In this document: positions 1 through 4,866 of the stretch, piece by piece | Numbering within the stretch: position 1 is the stretch's first letter | Layout of the letters: each line of letters starts with the position of its first letter | Source: an uncultured Collinsella sp. | GTDB taxonomy: Bacteria > Actinomycetota > Coriobacteriia > Coriobacteriales > Coriobacteriaceae | NCBI GenBank assembly: GCA_900544225.1 | Contig: UQUD01000094.1 | Location: 1 to 7,373, forward strand | Reading direction: 5' to 3' | Length of the DNA stretch: 7,373 nt | The notes under the pieces: generated by a model | The model's input: only the letters and a program-made list of their open reading frames with translations | What the model was told of the DNA's origin: nothing | Databases searched by the model: none | Position numbers and translations under genes: made by a program

Positions 1-96
1 CGCCGTCGCCGTGGCCGTTCCCGCAAGCCGCGCCAGGATGGCGGCGAGGGCTCGACTCCGTCTTCGTCCGCACCGCAACCGCCCGCCGGCGAATAA
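1..96 (+). CDS. C-terminal tail of an upstream protein (partial, unidentified)
   Basis: Frame 1 is open from the window edge to a TAA at 94-96 and encodes 31 residues. The tail begins with an Arg-rich stretch (RRRRGRSRKPRQ) and ends in a Gly/Ser/Pro/Ala-rich low-complexity segment. Basic, disordered tails like this are common on RNA-binding proteins such as DEAD-box helicases or RNases of high-GC Gram-positives, but nothing catalytic is in view, so the product cannot be named. It is called coding because the frame is open, codon use suits a GC-rich genome, and a hairpin follows the stop closely. Confidence 0.6.
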   Translation, partial: RRRRGRSRKPRQDGGEGSTPSSSAPQPPAGE

Positions 97-124
97 CGCC
101 CGCGAGCGGATTTAGCCCGCCTTG

Positions 125-141
125 CCCCGAGCGCATCGGGG
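125..141 (+). terminator. Short GC hairpin after the upstream gene, weak terminator candidate
   Basis: CCCCGA (125-130) pairs with TCGGGG (136-141) around a 5-base loop, 28 bases after the upstream stop. The bases that follow (TATCATAG) are AT-rich but not a T run, so termination would be inefficient. The same TATCAT (142-147) could alternatively be a -10 box for comF, though no good -35 lies at the right distance. Confidence 0.35.
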
Positions 142-159
142 TATCATAGCGCCGAATCA

Positions 160-195
160 ACAACCCTCCCCGCGACCGAACGTAGGGAGGGTTGT
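160..195 (+). promoter_or_regulatory. Leader hairpin that hides the comF ribosome binding site
   Basis: ACAACCCTCCC (160-170) pairs perfectly over 11 bp with GGGAGGGTTGT (185-195), leaving a 14-base loop. The 3' arm contains GGGAGGG, the only Shine-Dalgarno sequence for comF, 8 bases before its TTG start at 199. When folded, the hairpin would block ribosome entry. It lacks a following T run, so it is a poor intrinsic terminator. Translational control of comF is an inference from this geometry. Confidence 0.5.
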
Positions 196-198
196 GTC

Positions 199-1005
199 TT
201 GAAGAGCCATCTGAACATATTGAGCCGTCTGCAGGGAGCCGGTGCCCTACCGTTTGCGGACGAATTGCTACCGTTTGCCGAGCACGCGACGTACGAGGCG
301 CTTGAGGCGTTGTCGCCCACGCGATGTGCCGGCTGCGAACGCGCCGGTGCGCTTATTTGCCAAGACTGCCTGGCCGCGCTCACGCTCATCGACCCACGTC
401 ATAGCTGTACCCGATGCGGCGCCCCGTTTGGGGGTTTGCTGTGCACTGAGTGTTCGGTCGAGGGCACGTCCTCGGCAATGGCGGAGGCACTCGATCGCTG
501 TCTGGCGTGCGCCGTCTATGCGCATCCGCTGCCGCGCATCATTAAAGCGTACAAGGATGCGGGCGAGCGACGTCTAGCTCCGTATCTGGCGGAGCTGCTC
601 TACGACACCGCCCTGCATGCCCAGGTCGTAGCGCCCGATCGCTACGGAGGTGTGCTGTCCGGCGCGGATGCGGTGGTGTTTGTGCCTGCGACGGCGGCAG
701 CGTTTCGGCGGCGTGGTTTTGATCATATGGAGGCTATTGCGCGCCCATTTTGCGAGCTGTCGGGTGTTCCCCTGCTCGATGCTCTCGTCAAGTACGGGCA
801 TGGCGACCAGCGCGAACTCGGTCGTGAGGAGCGCCGCGAGCGTGCCCAAGGCATGTACGAGACGGTTGAGGACGTGCACGGCCGCCGCCTGCTGCTTATC
901 GATGACGTTATCACCACGGGCGCGACGATGGCCGCGGCTTCGGCGGAACTCAAGCGCGCCGGTGCCGCGGCCGTTGATGGCCTCGCTATCGCACGCGTTT
1001 GGTAG
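199..1005 (+). CDS. comF: ComF family protein (phosphoribosyltransferase-like, competence-associated)
   Basis: This 268-residue protein has the standard ComFC layout. An N-terminal zinc-finger-like region has four Cys pairs (C43/C46, C54/C57, C70/C73, C82/C85). It is followed by a type I phosphoribosyltransferase fold with RRGFDH (171-176), a basic QRELGREERRERAQG segment (204-218) and the PRPP-binding loop LLLIDDVITTGAT (231-243). In naturally transformable bacteria ComFC is a cytosolic protein that helps process incoming single-stranded DNA with the ComFA helicase; many non-competent species keep it with unclear role. The start is TTG at 199, chosen because GGGAGGG lies 8 bases upstream; there is no ATG alternative before the Cys cluster. 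No comFA is visible here. The stop overlaps the ribosome site of the next gene, which implies an operon. Length is slightly above the family norm because of the roughly 40-residue N-terminus. Confidence 0.95.
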   Translation: MKSHLNILSRLQGAGALPFADELLPFAEHATYEALEALSPTRCAGCERAGALICQDCLAALTLIDPRHSCTRCGAPFGGLLCTECSVEGTSSAMAEALDRCLACAVYAHPLPRIIKAYKDAGERRLAPYLAELLYDTALHAQVVAPDRYGGVLSGADAVVFVPATAAAFRRRGFDHMEAIARPFCELSGVPLLDALVKYGHGDQRELGREERRERAQGMYETVEDVHGRRLLLIDDVITTGATMAAASAELKRAGAAAVDGLAIARVW

Positions 1006-1015
1006 GGGTGGTTTT

Positions 1016-2125
1016 GTGGCAGTGAAGATTGAGCGGCGCAACGAGCCGACAAGCGAACAGCTAGCGGCTTCCGTAATTCTGACGGGTGCCTCGGCGCTAC
1101 GCATGATGCGCGCCGAGCGCCGACAAATGGGTTACATCAGCTGGAGGGACCTCGATCCCGATGAAGAGCGCCGCGCGCTGCGCACGTCGTCGCCCTCGAC
1201 CGAGGACATCTATCTTCCCGACTTGGTGCGTATTGGAGCCGCAAGCGGCGAGGTGCAAGAGGATTTGTGCTTGCTGGTGGGATCTGCGGCGCAGCGCCGC
1301 CGCATGCTTGGCGTGGGCTGGTCCGTGTGTTCCGGGTTGCCTGCCGGCTCGATTCTAGAAGTGGAGCCGGGTGTATACAGTCTATCTCCCGAGGCCCTTT
1401 GTGTTGCCGTCGCCCGCGAGGTCGGCTGTATCCAGGCATTTGCCCTAGCCCAGGAGCTGTGCTCTAAGATTTCGCTGAGTGACCGCGGGCAGTATCTACC
1501 TCCCTACACATCGCCTGTCGTGAACAAATTGGCAAAGGACAAAGACCAGCCGCCAGATGTCGGTTACTTTGAGGTCGAGCCCGTGCTGACACCCGATCGC
1601 CTGGTAGATTACCTTGCGGCGTGCAAAGGAAGCACGGCCAAACAGCTGCTGCGCCTGTGTCCCTACCTGTCAGAAAACCTGCTGTCGCCCATGGAGTGCA
1701 TCATGCTCGCTCTGTTTTCGCTTCCGTTTTCCTATGGCGGATTTGCCTGCGGTCCTTTTAAGACCGACTACAAGATCGAGTTCGATGACCGCGCGCAGGC
1801 AATCTCTGGGATGTCGCACGCAGTTTGCGATGCGTATCAGGAAACAGCCCGGTTTGACCTGGAATACAACGGTGAGCTGGGCCATTCCTCCCGGAGGGGA
1901 CGTATCCATGATGAAAAACGCAACACGGGCTTGATCACTATGGGAATCGAGATCGCGACGGTCAACAACGAAATGCTCTGTGACATGGAAGCGATGGAAG
2001 CGCTCGCATGGCGCATCCACCAGCGTATGGGTAAACGATATCAGAATCGTGTAGAGGCTCGTCGAAAGAGGCAAGATGCTCTGCTGAATACGCTCCGAGC
2101 GTGCTTTGGGCTCAAGCCGGCGTAA
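1016..2125 (+). CDS. Uncharacterised protein, possible AbiEi/DUF559-like with PD-(D/E)XK-type C-terminus
   Basis: The protein has 369 residues from a GTG start at 1016. AGGGG (1004-1008), overlapping the comF stop, sits 7 bases upstream. A GTG at 1022 is the alternative. I cannot name it with certainty. Residues 83-150 (LCLLVGSAAQRRR, then VYSLSPEALCVAVAREV) recall the middle of AbiEi-type antitoxin-like proteins, where a promoter-binding-like module precedes a 'tspe..l.dlA' segment. Residues 220-340 recall DUF559/Vsr-like endonuclease folds: a helix with SPMEC (E227), then FDLEYNGELGH (280-290) with acidic D281, E283 and E287, then HDEKRN (298-303), and a beta-strand like GIEIATV (310-316). 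The canonical lysine of (D/E)XK is not seen, so it may be inactive or degenerate. No signal peptide or membrane segment is visible. A basic helix (341-353) lies near the C-terminus. It is likely co-transcribed with comF. The fold assignment is an inference from motif shape only. Confidence 0.8.
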   Translation: MAVKIERRNEPTSEQLAASVILTGASALRMMRAERRQMGYISWRDLDPDEERRALRTSSPSTEDIYLPDLVRIGAASGEVQEDLCLLVGSAAQRRRMLGVGWSVCSGLPAGSILEVEPGVYSLSPEALCVAVAREVGCIQAFALAQELCSKISLSDRGQYLPPYTSPVVNKLAKDKDQPPDVGYFEVEPVLTPDRLVDYLAACKGSTAKQLLRLCPYLSENLLSPMECIMLALFSLPFSYGGFACGPFKTDYKIEFDDRAQAISGMSHAVCDAYQETARFDLEYNGELGHSSRRGRIHDEKRNTGLITMGIEIATVNNEMLCDMEAMEALAWRIHQRMGKRYQNRVEARRKRQDALLNTLRACFGLKPA

Positions 2126-2155
2126 AACTATGGCTTTATAGGGGGTCTGTTTATA

Positions 2156-2189
2156 TGCCATGTGCAAAAAACGGCAAATATGAGTACTG
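2156..2189 (+). repeat. Left arm of 34-bp inverted repeat
   Basis: This arm matches the reverse complement of 2349-2382 at 33 of 34 positions; the mismatch is A2160. It contains an A6 run followed by CGGCAAATATGAGTACTG. Confidence 0.9.
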
Positions 2190-2207
2190 TTACTAGATTA
2201 GTGACAG
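2187..2207 (+). repeat. Sub-terminal hairpin in the left arm
   Basis: CTGTTACTA pairs with TAGTGACAG over 9 bp (one G-U) around a GAT loop. The partner hairpin in the right arm has different bases at several paired positions yet keeps the pairing, which suggests that the structure itself is conserved. Confidence 0.6.
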
Positions 2208-2330
2208 CAAAAATAAAGAAACTTGGGCCGAAAAACTGGATTCAGCGAAGAGATAATAAACGAATGTGGAATATCTTGGCGCCAAGCGGGCTGTGCGGAA
2301 CTCAAAAAGGGCTCGTGGGGCGGAAATACG

Positions 2331-2351
2331 CTGCTACTAAATTGGTAGCAG
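2331..2351 (+). repeat. Sub-terminal hairpin in the right arm
   Basis: CTGCTACTA pairs with TGGTAGCAG over 9 bp (one G-U) around an AAT loop. It mirrors the hairpin at 2187-2207 and partly overlaps the 34-bp repeat. Confidence 0.6.
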
Positions 2352-2382
2352 TACTCATATTTGCCGTTTTTTGCACACGGCA
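2349..2382 (-). repeat. Right arm of 34-bp inverted repeat
   Basis: This is the inverted copy of 2156-2189, with a T6 run at 2367-2372. In the plus direction it would be the 3' side of a very long stem spanning about 160 bases. Confidence 0.9.
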
Positions 2383-2396
2383 CCCTGAGACGGGTG

Positions 2397-2430
2397 GCCC
2401 GGAGCTCCCCGTGGGGGGAGCTCCGGGCTT
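2397..2430 (+). terminator. Strong GC hairpin, probable terminator for the comF operon
   Basis: GCCCGGAGCTCCCC (2397-2410) pairs perfectly over 14 bp with GGGGAGCTCCGGGC (2415-2428) around a 4-base loop. Only TT follows before CATG, so the T tail is poor. Its stem resembles the terminator at 3952-3985, which supports the same role. It is the first strong hairpin after the stop at 2125 apart from the repeat element, and lies just upstream of the promoter at 2500. Confidence 0.55.
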
Positions 2431-2499
2431 CATGGGGGCACGAATGACCCGCCCCGACCTGCGAAATCTGTGCTCGCGATGCGAATAACGTCCCTAACC

Positions 2500-2528
2500 T
2501 TAAACTATAGCTTGAACTTAGCTATAAT
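2500..2528 (+). promoter_or_regulatory. Sigma-70-type promoter with perfect -10 box
   Basis: TATAAT (2523-2528) is a perfect -10 box. TTAAAC (2500-2505) stands 17 bases upstream as a weak -35, matching three of six consensus bases. The surrounding 2491-2528 stretch is unusually AT-rich for this window. Transcription would begin near 2534-2536, exactly where the 5' strand of the long closing helix of the downstream RNA starts. Confidence 0.7.
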
Positions 2529-2534
2529 GCCCTA

Positions 2535-2830
2535 CGTTCCTGCCAGGCTGTGGTTGCGGACGGACGAAATGCCCATCCTAGTCCAAGACAGACGCGGTCA
2601 AAGGGATCCACGTAAGCGACCGCGTGCGCGCGGCGCGATCATGGCGCGTCCTAGATGTAAGCCGCACCGTCCGTTCTACTTTCTTTGGGGCAATACCGCC
2701 TCGCGGGCGAGCGGGCCAGTCGTGAAGGTGGCTGCGGCCTCCCGAGCAAACGCCCCGGTGCGCAAGTGTGGGGTCAAATACCAGGTCAGCTGGTGGGAAC
2801 AACCCGATATTCCGTGCAGGGCACGGATTG
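2535..2830 (+). ncRNA. Candidate structured RNA between comF and hpf, possibly raiA-motif RNA
   Basis: The region folds by eye into a nested structure. An 11-bp closing helix pairs 2536-2546 with 2790-2800 (two G-U pairs) over 243 bases, and its 5' strand starts at the predicted transcription start. Inside are 2556-2563 with 2667-2674 (8 bp), 2574-2581 with 2651-2657 (7 bp, one bulge), ACGCGGTC 2592-2599 with GACCGCGT 2618-2625, 2627-2631 with 2644-2648, and GGGGC 2687-2691 with GCCCC 2752-2756. A possible pseudoknot pairs CGCACC 2663-2668 with GGTGCG 2757-2762. A perfect 7-bp hairpin, 2811-2817 with 2821-2827, follows the closing helix. A small local hairpin (2780-2784 with 2790-2794) competes with the closing helix. 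No convincing protein is encoded. Known biology: raiA-motif RNA is a roughly 200-nt RNA of Firmicutes and Actinobacteria often found near raiA (hpf) genes. The raiA identity is inferred from position only; I could not match its consensus. It could instead be a leader controlling the lipoprotein gene. Confidence 0.5.
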
Positions 2831-2859
2831 TATACGACACAGAAGGCAGGGTAGTGGAC

Positions 2860-3885
2860 ATGGTGAGGGGCAGCTTGATGCACGCGGCTCGGTTAGGTGC
2901 TGGGACCGCAGCGGTCATCGCCGTTTTGGGCCTGAGCGGATGCGCGTTCAACCCGCTGTCTACGTTCACGACTCCCACGATCGACCAGATCGAGTACGAG
3001 ACCGTCACGCCGGCGGTGTCGGACGATGCCCTGGTCACTCCCGGAACCCTGACGGTCGCCCTCGATACTTCCGATGCGCCGCAGGCAATGCAGGGCGCCG
3101 ACGGCGAGCTCACGGGATATGCGGTCGACGCCGCCCGCGCCCTCGCAAGCCGCATGGGCCTTAAGGTCTCCTTTGTCGATGCGTCTTCGGCAGGTTCCGC
3201 GCTCGGCGACAAAAAGGCCGATATCTTTATCGGCGAGATTAACTCCACGGACGGGGACATTAGCTCGCTCGGCACCTGCCTGTACGATGCCACTTCCGTG
3301 TTCGGTAAAACTAGCGATGGTGGGTCGCTAAGCGTTTCCACCGATACCCTTAACACGTCCACCCTGGGCGTTCAGATGTCCTCGGCCTCGCAGGAGGCGC
3401 TTGCTAAGCAGAACATTACCGCCAACCAAAAGACCTACTCCAACATCAACGAGTGCTTTGAGGCGCTCGAGTCCGGCGAGGTCGACTATGTGATCTGCGA
3501 CTCCACGGCCGGCGGCTACCTTGCACGCCTGATGAGCGAGGTCTCCTATGTCGGTGCGCTCGAGGCGCCCTCGACGCTTGGTGTTGCGGGCCTCTCGTCC
3601 AATGACGAACTGTGCCGTGCCGTGAGCGATGCCCTCGACGGCATCACGGTCGACGGTACGCTCGAGGCGGTCCACTCTGTCTGGTATGGCACGATGCCCT
3701 ACGACCTCACCACTAAGACGGTTTCGGGCGCTAGCGTGCAGCCGGGTGACTCTGAGTCCAGTGAGACCACGTCCTCCGGCAGCGAGTCCTCCGATTCCAA
3801 CAATGAGACCGCATCCTCCGAGGACAAATCGTCCAGCCAGGAAGGCACCATCACCGACGACGACATTAACAAACTCAATAGCTAG
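2860..3885 (+). CDS. Lipoprotein, amino-acid ABC transporter substrate-binding type (SBP_bac_3)
   Basis: The protein has 341 residues from ATG 2860. ATG 2878 is a serious alternative because GAGGGG (2865-2870) lies 7 bases before it; both keep the signal peptide. A hydrophobic segment (12-26) leads to the lipobox LSGC with C28, which predicts export and lipid anchoring on the outer face of the membrane. Residues 62-280 look like a periplasmic-binding-protein type 2 domain: GTLTVALDTSDAPQ (62-75), GELTGYAVDAARALA (82-96), KKADIFIGEI (118-127), and SGEVDYVICDSTAGGYLA (205-222). Such proteins bind polar amino acids or similar small molecules and pass them to an ABC permease. No permease or ATPase gene is in view, so the ligand and partner are unknown. 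Residues 289-327 form a Ser/Glu/Asp-rich disordered tail, followed by a short acidic end, unusual for the family. The long open frame upstream of 2860 overlaps the structured RNA and is not believed to be coding. Confidence 0.88.
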   Translation: MVRGSLMHAARLGAGTAAVIAVLGLSGCAFNPLSTFTTPTIDQIEYETVTPAVSDDALVTPGTLTVALDTSDAPQAMQGADGELTGYAVDAARALASRMGLKVSFVDASSAGSALGDKKADIFIGEINSTDGDISSLGTCLYDATSVFGKTSDGGSLSVSTDTLNTSTLGVQMSSASQEALAKQNITANQKTYSNINECFEALESGEVDYVICDSTAGGYLARLMSEVSYVGALEAPSTLGVAGLSSNDELCRAVSDALDGITVDGTLEAVHSVWYGTMPYDLTTKTVSGASVQPGDSESSETTSSGSESSDSNNETASSEDKSSSQEGTITDDDINKLNS

Positions 3886-3899
3886 TTATTGCTAGGGGT

Positions 3900-3928
3900 G
3901 GTGTCTCCTATACGTTGGAAAGGACACC
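3900..3928 (+). other. Small hairpin downstream of the lipoprotein gene
   Basis: GGTGTC (3900-3905) pairs with GACACC (3923-3928), 14 bases after the stop codon and just before the strong terminator. It has no T run. It may be a 3'-end stabilising structure; function unknown. Confidence 0.35.
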
Positions 3929-3951
3929 TCTTCACGGTTTCAACACGCACT

Positions 3952-3985
3952 GCCGGGCTTCCCCGATGGGGGAGCCCGGCTTTTT
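3952..3985 (+). terminator. Rho-independent terminator of the lipoprotein gene
   Basis: A 13-bp stem (3952-3964 with 3968-3980, one G-U) closes a GAT loop and is followed directly by TTTTT (3981-3985). This is a textbook intrinsic terminator and separates the lipoprotein transcript from hpf. Confidence 0.92.
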
Positions 3986-4202
3986 CATCCCAATAAAACT
4001 AGCAGGTCAAAGCCAATTTTCAGGACCAAATACAAAGCCGCCGGCCCCCTCCTATAGCGCACTTTGCCACAGAAAAGTGCGAGACTTCGGTATGCGGTAT
4101 CAAGCAATCGTTATTCGGGTCTTTAGGAATCCGCGTGATTAAATGCACGGCAATGGGTACATAGCCAGTACAGTAAGTCCCCGAGGCAGATTGGAGCCAC
4201 GT
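3986..4202 (+). promoter_or_regulatory. Leader region of hpf with one hairpin; promoter not resolved
   Basis: This is 217 bases of lower GC than the genes around it, with no convincing gene. It must hold the hpf promoter because a terminator lies just upstream. No pair of boxes stands out: TACATA (4158-4163) with GTGATT (4135-4140) at 17-base spacing is only a weak candidate. CGCACTTT (4058-4065) pairs perfectly with AAAGTGCG (4074-4081) around an 8-base loop. GGAG (4193-4196) is the hpf ribosome site. Confidence 0.4.
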
Positions 4203-4787
4203 ATGGATATCAAGGTTTCTGGACGCAAGACGACGGTAACCGATGCTCTGCGTGCGCATGTGGATGAGAAGATCGGCGAGGCGCTCAAGGTTTTCGATAT
4301 CGAGCCCATGACGGTCGACGTTGTACTTCGCTATGAGAAGAACCCCTCGAACCCCAACCCGGCAATCGTCGAGGTTACGGTTCGTGCCCGCGGTTCGGTG
4401 ATTCGCGTTGCCGAGCACGGTGCGGATATGTACGCCGCCATCGACCTCTCCGCCGATAAGGTCACCCGCCAGCTGCGCAAGTTCAAGACCAAGGTCGTGG
4501 ACAACCGCCAGGGCGGTGCCAGCGCCGCGGATGTCGCGCCGGTCGAGCGCGTCGAGGATCTGGCCGACCTGCTGCTGCCCGAGGAAGAGGACGACCTGCT
4601 CGTCCGCGAGAAAGTTATCGACGTCACCCCGATGACTGAGGAGCAGGCGCTGGTGCAGACCGATCTGCTGGGCCACGACTTCTACGTGTTCGAGAACGCG
4701 ACGACCGGTCTCATCAATGTGGTGTATCACCGTAAGAATGGTGGATATGGCATCATCAAGCCCCGCATCGAAACACTTGACGAGTAA
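4203..4787 (+). CDS. hpf: Ribosome hibernation-promoting factor, long form (HPF/RaiA family)
   Basis: The protein has 194 residues from ATG 4203, with GGAG 6 bases upstream. An in-frame ATG at 4143 has no ribosome site and would add 20 residues not typical of the family. The N-terminal S30AE domain (about 1-95) opens MDIKVSGRKTTVTDALRAHV and carries the beta-strand/helix pattern that sits in the decoding centre of the 30S subunit. A variable acidic linker (about 100-132) leads to the C-terminal dimerisation domain (about 133-190), with VREKVIDVTPMTEEQAL (134-150), LLGHDFYVFEN (155-165) and VVYHRKNGGYGIIKP (173-187). Long HPFs pair two 70S ribosomes into inactive 100S dimers in stationary phase or starvation. 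It stands alone between two terminators, so it is probably a single-gene unit. secA, its frequent neighbour in Firmicutes, is not here. Confidence 0.97.
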   Translation: MDIKVSGRKTTVTDALRAHVDEKIGEALKVFDIEPMTVDVVLRYEKNPSNPNPAIVEVTVRARGSVIRVAEHGADMYAAIDLSADKVTRQLRKFKTKVVDNRQGGASAADVAPVERVEDLADLLLPEEEDDLLVREKVIDVTPMTEEQALVQTDLLGHDFYVFENATTGLINVVYHRKNGGYGIIKPRIETLDE

Positions 4788-4791
4788 AATA

Positions 4792-4813
4792 CGTTAACTT
4801 GCATGAGTTAACG
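4792..4813 (+). other. AT-rich dyad CGTTAACT/AGTTAACG after hpf
   Basis: CGTTAACT (4792-4799) and AGTTAACG (4806-4813) form a perfect 8-bp dyad around TGCATG, which is itself palindromic, just 4 bases after the hpf stop. It may be an extra 3' hairpin ahead of the terminator or a protein-binding site. No role is established. Confidence 0.45.
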
Positions 4814-4816
4814 GTT

Positions 4817-4848
4817 GGCGGCCATCCCATGCGGGTGGCCGCCTTTTT
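4817..4848 (+). terminator. Rho-independent terminator of hpf
   Basis: GGCGGCCA (4817-4824) pairs with TGGCCGCC (4836-4843), then CCC pairs with GGG across one bulged T, closing an ATGC loop. TTTTT (4844-4848) follows. Only 5 bases separate it from the AAGGAG ribosome site of the next gene, so degV must be transcribed by read-through or from a promoter not recognised here. Confidence 0.93.
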
Positions 4849-4866
4849 ACGTAAGGAGTCGCTTTG

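Larger units (their letters stand above)
2156..2382. mobile_element. MITE-like element with 34-bp terminal inverted repeats
   Basis: Bases 2156-2189 and 2349-2382 are inverted copies differing at one position (29 bp perfect: 2161-2189 and 2349-2377). They enclose about 160 AT-richer bases that contain no convincing gene. Both arms continue inward into a similar 21-base hairpin (2187-2207 and 2331-2351). A 12-base perfect palindrome, CTTGGCGCCAAG, lies near the middle (2275-2286). Composition is clearly more AT-rich than the neighbouring genes. This fits a non-autonomous element or a species-specific palindromic repeat. No clear target-site duplication is visible, so the mobile label is provisional; a regulatory or attenuator structure is the alternative. 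Confidence 0.55.

Noticed and set aside
650..1015. Upstream extension of the comF-partner gene
   Set aside because: It overlaps the conserved phosphoribosyltransferase part of comF in another frame. GTG 1016 has a well-placed ribosome site.
2162..2488. Possible small gene across the inverted-repeat element
   Set aside because: It has no ribosome site and runs through both repeat arms and the GC hairpin. The repeat symmetry explains the open frame.
2535..2850. RNase P RNA, tmRNA, T-box or cobalamin riboswitch
   Set aside because: ACAGAAGGC at 2840-2848 hints at RNase P, but its GAGGAAAGTCC partner is absent. The tmRNA ends, T-box GGTGG-ACCGCG motif and B12-box were not found.
2470..2859. In-frame N-terminal extension of the lipoprotein gene
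   Set aside because: It would place 130 residues before a clear lipoprotein signal peptide, starts upstream of the TATAAT promoter and covers the structured RNA; its composition is not protein-like.
3915..4142. Possible 75-residue gene between the lipoprotein and hpf
   Set aside because: It runs straight through the strong terminator at 3952-3985 and has no convincing ribosome site.
4143..4202. Earlier ATG for hpf
   Set aside because: There is no Shine-Dalgarno sequence, and the added residues are outside the conserved start of the S30AE domain; ATG 4203 has GGAG at the right distance.
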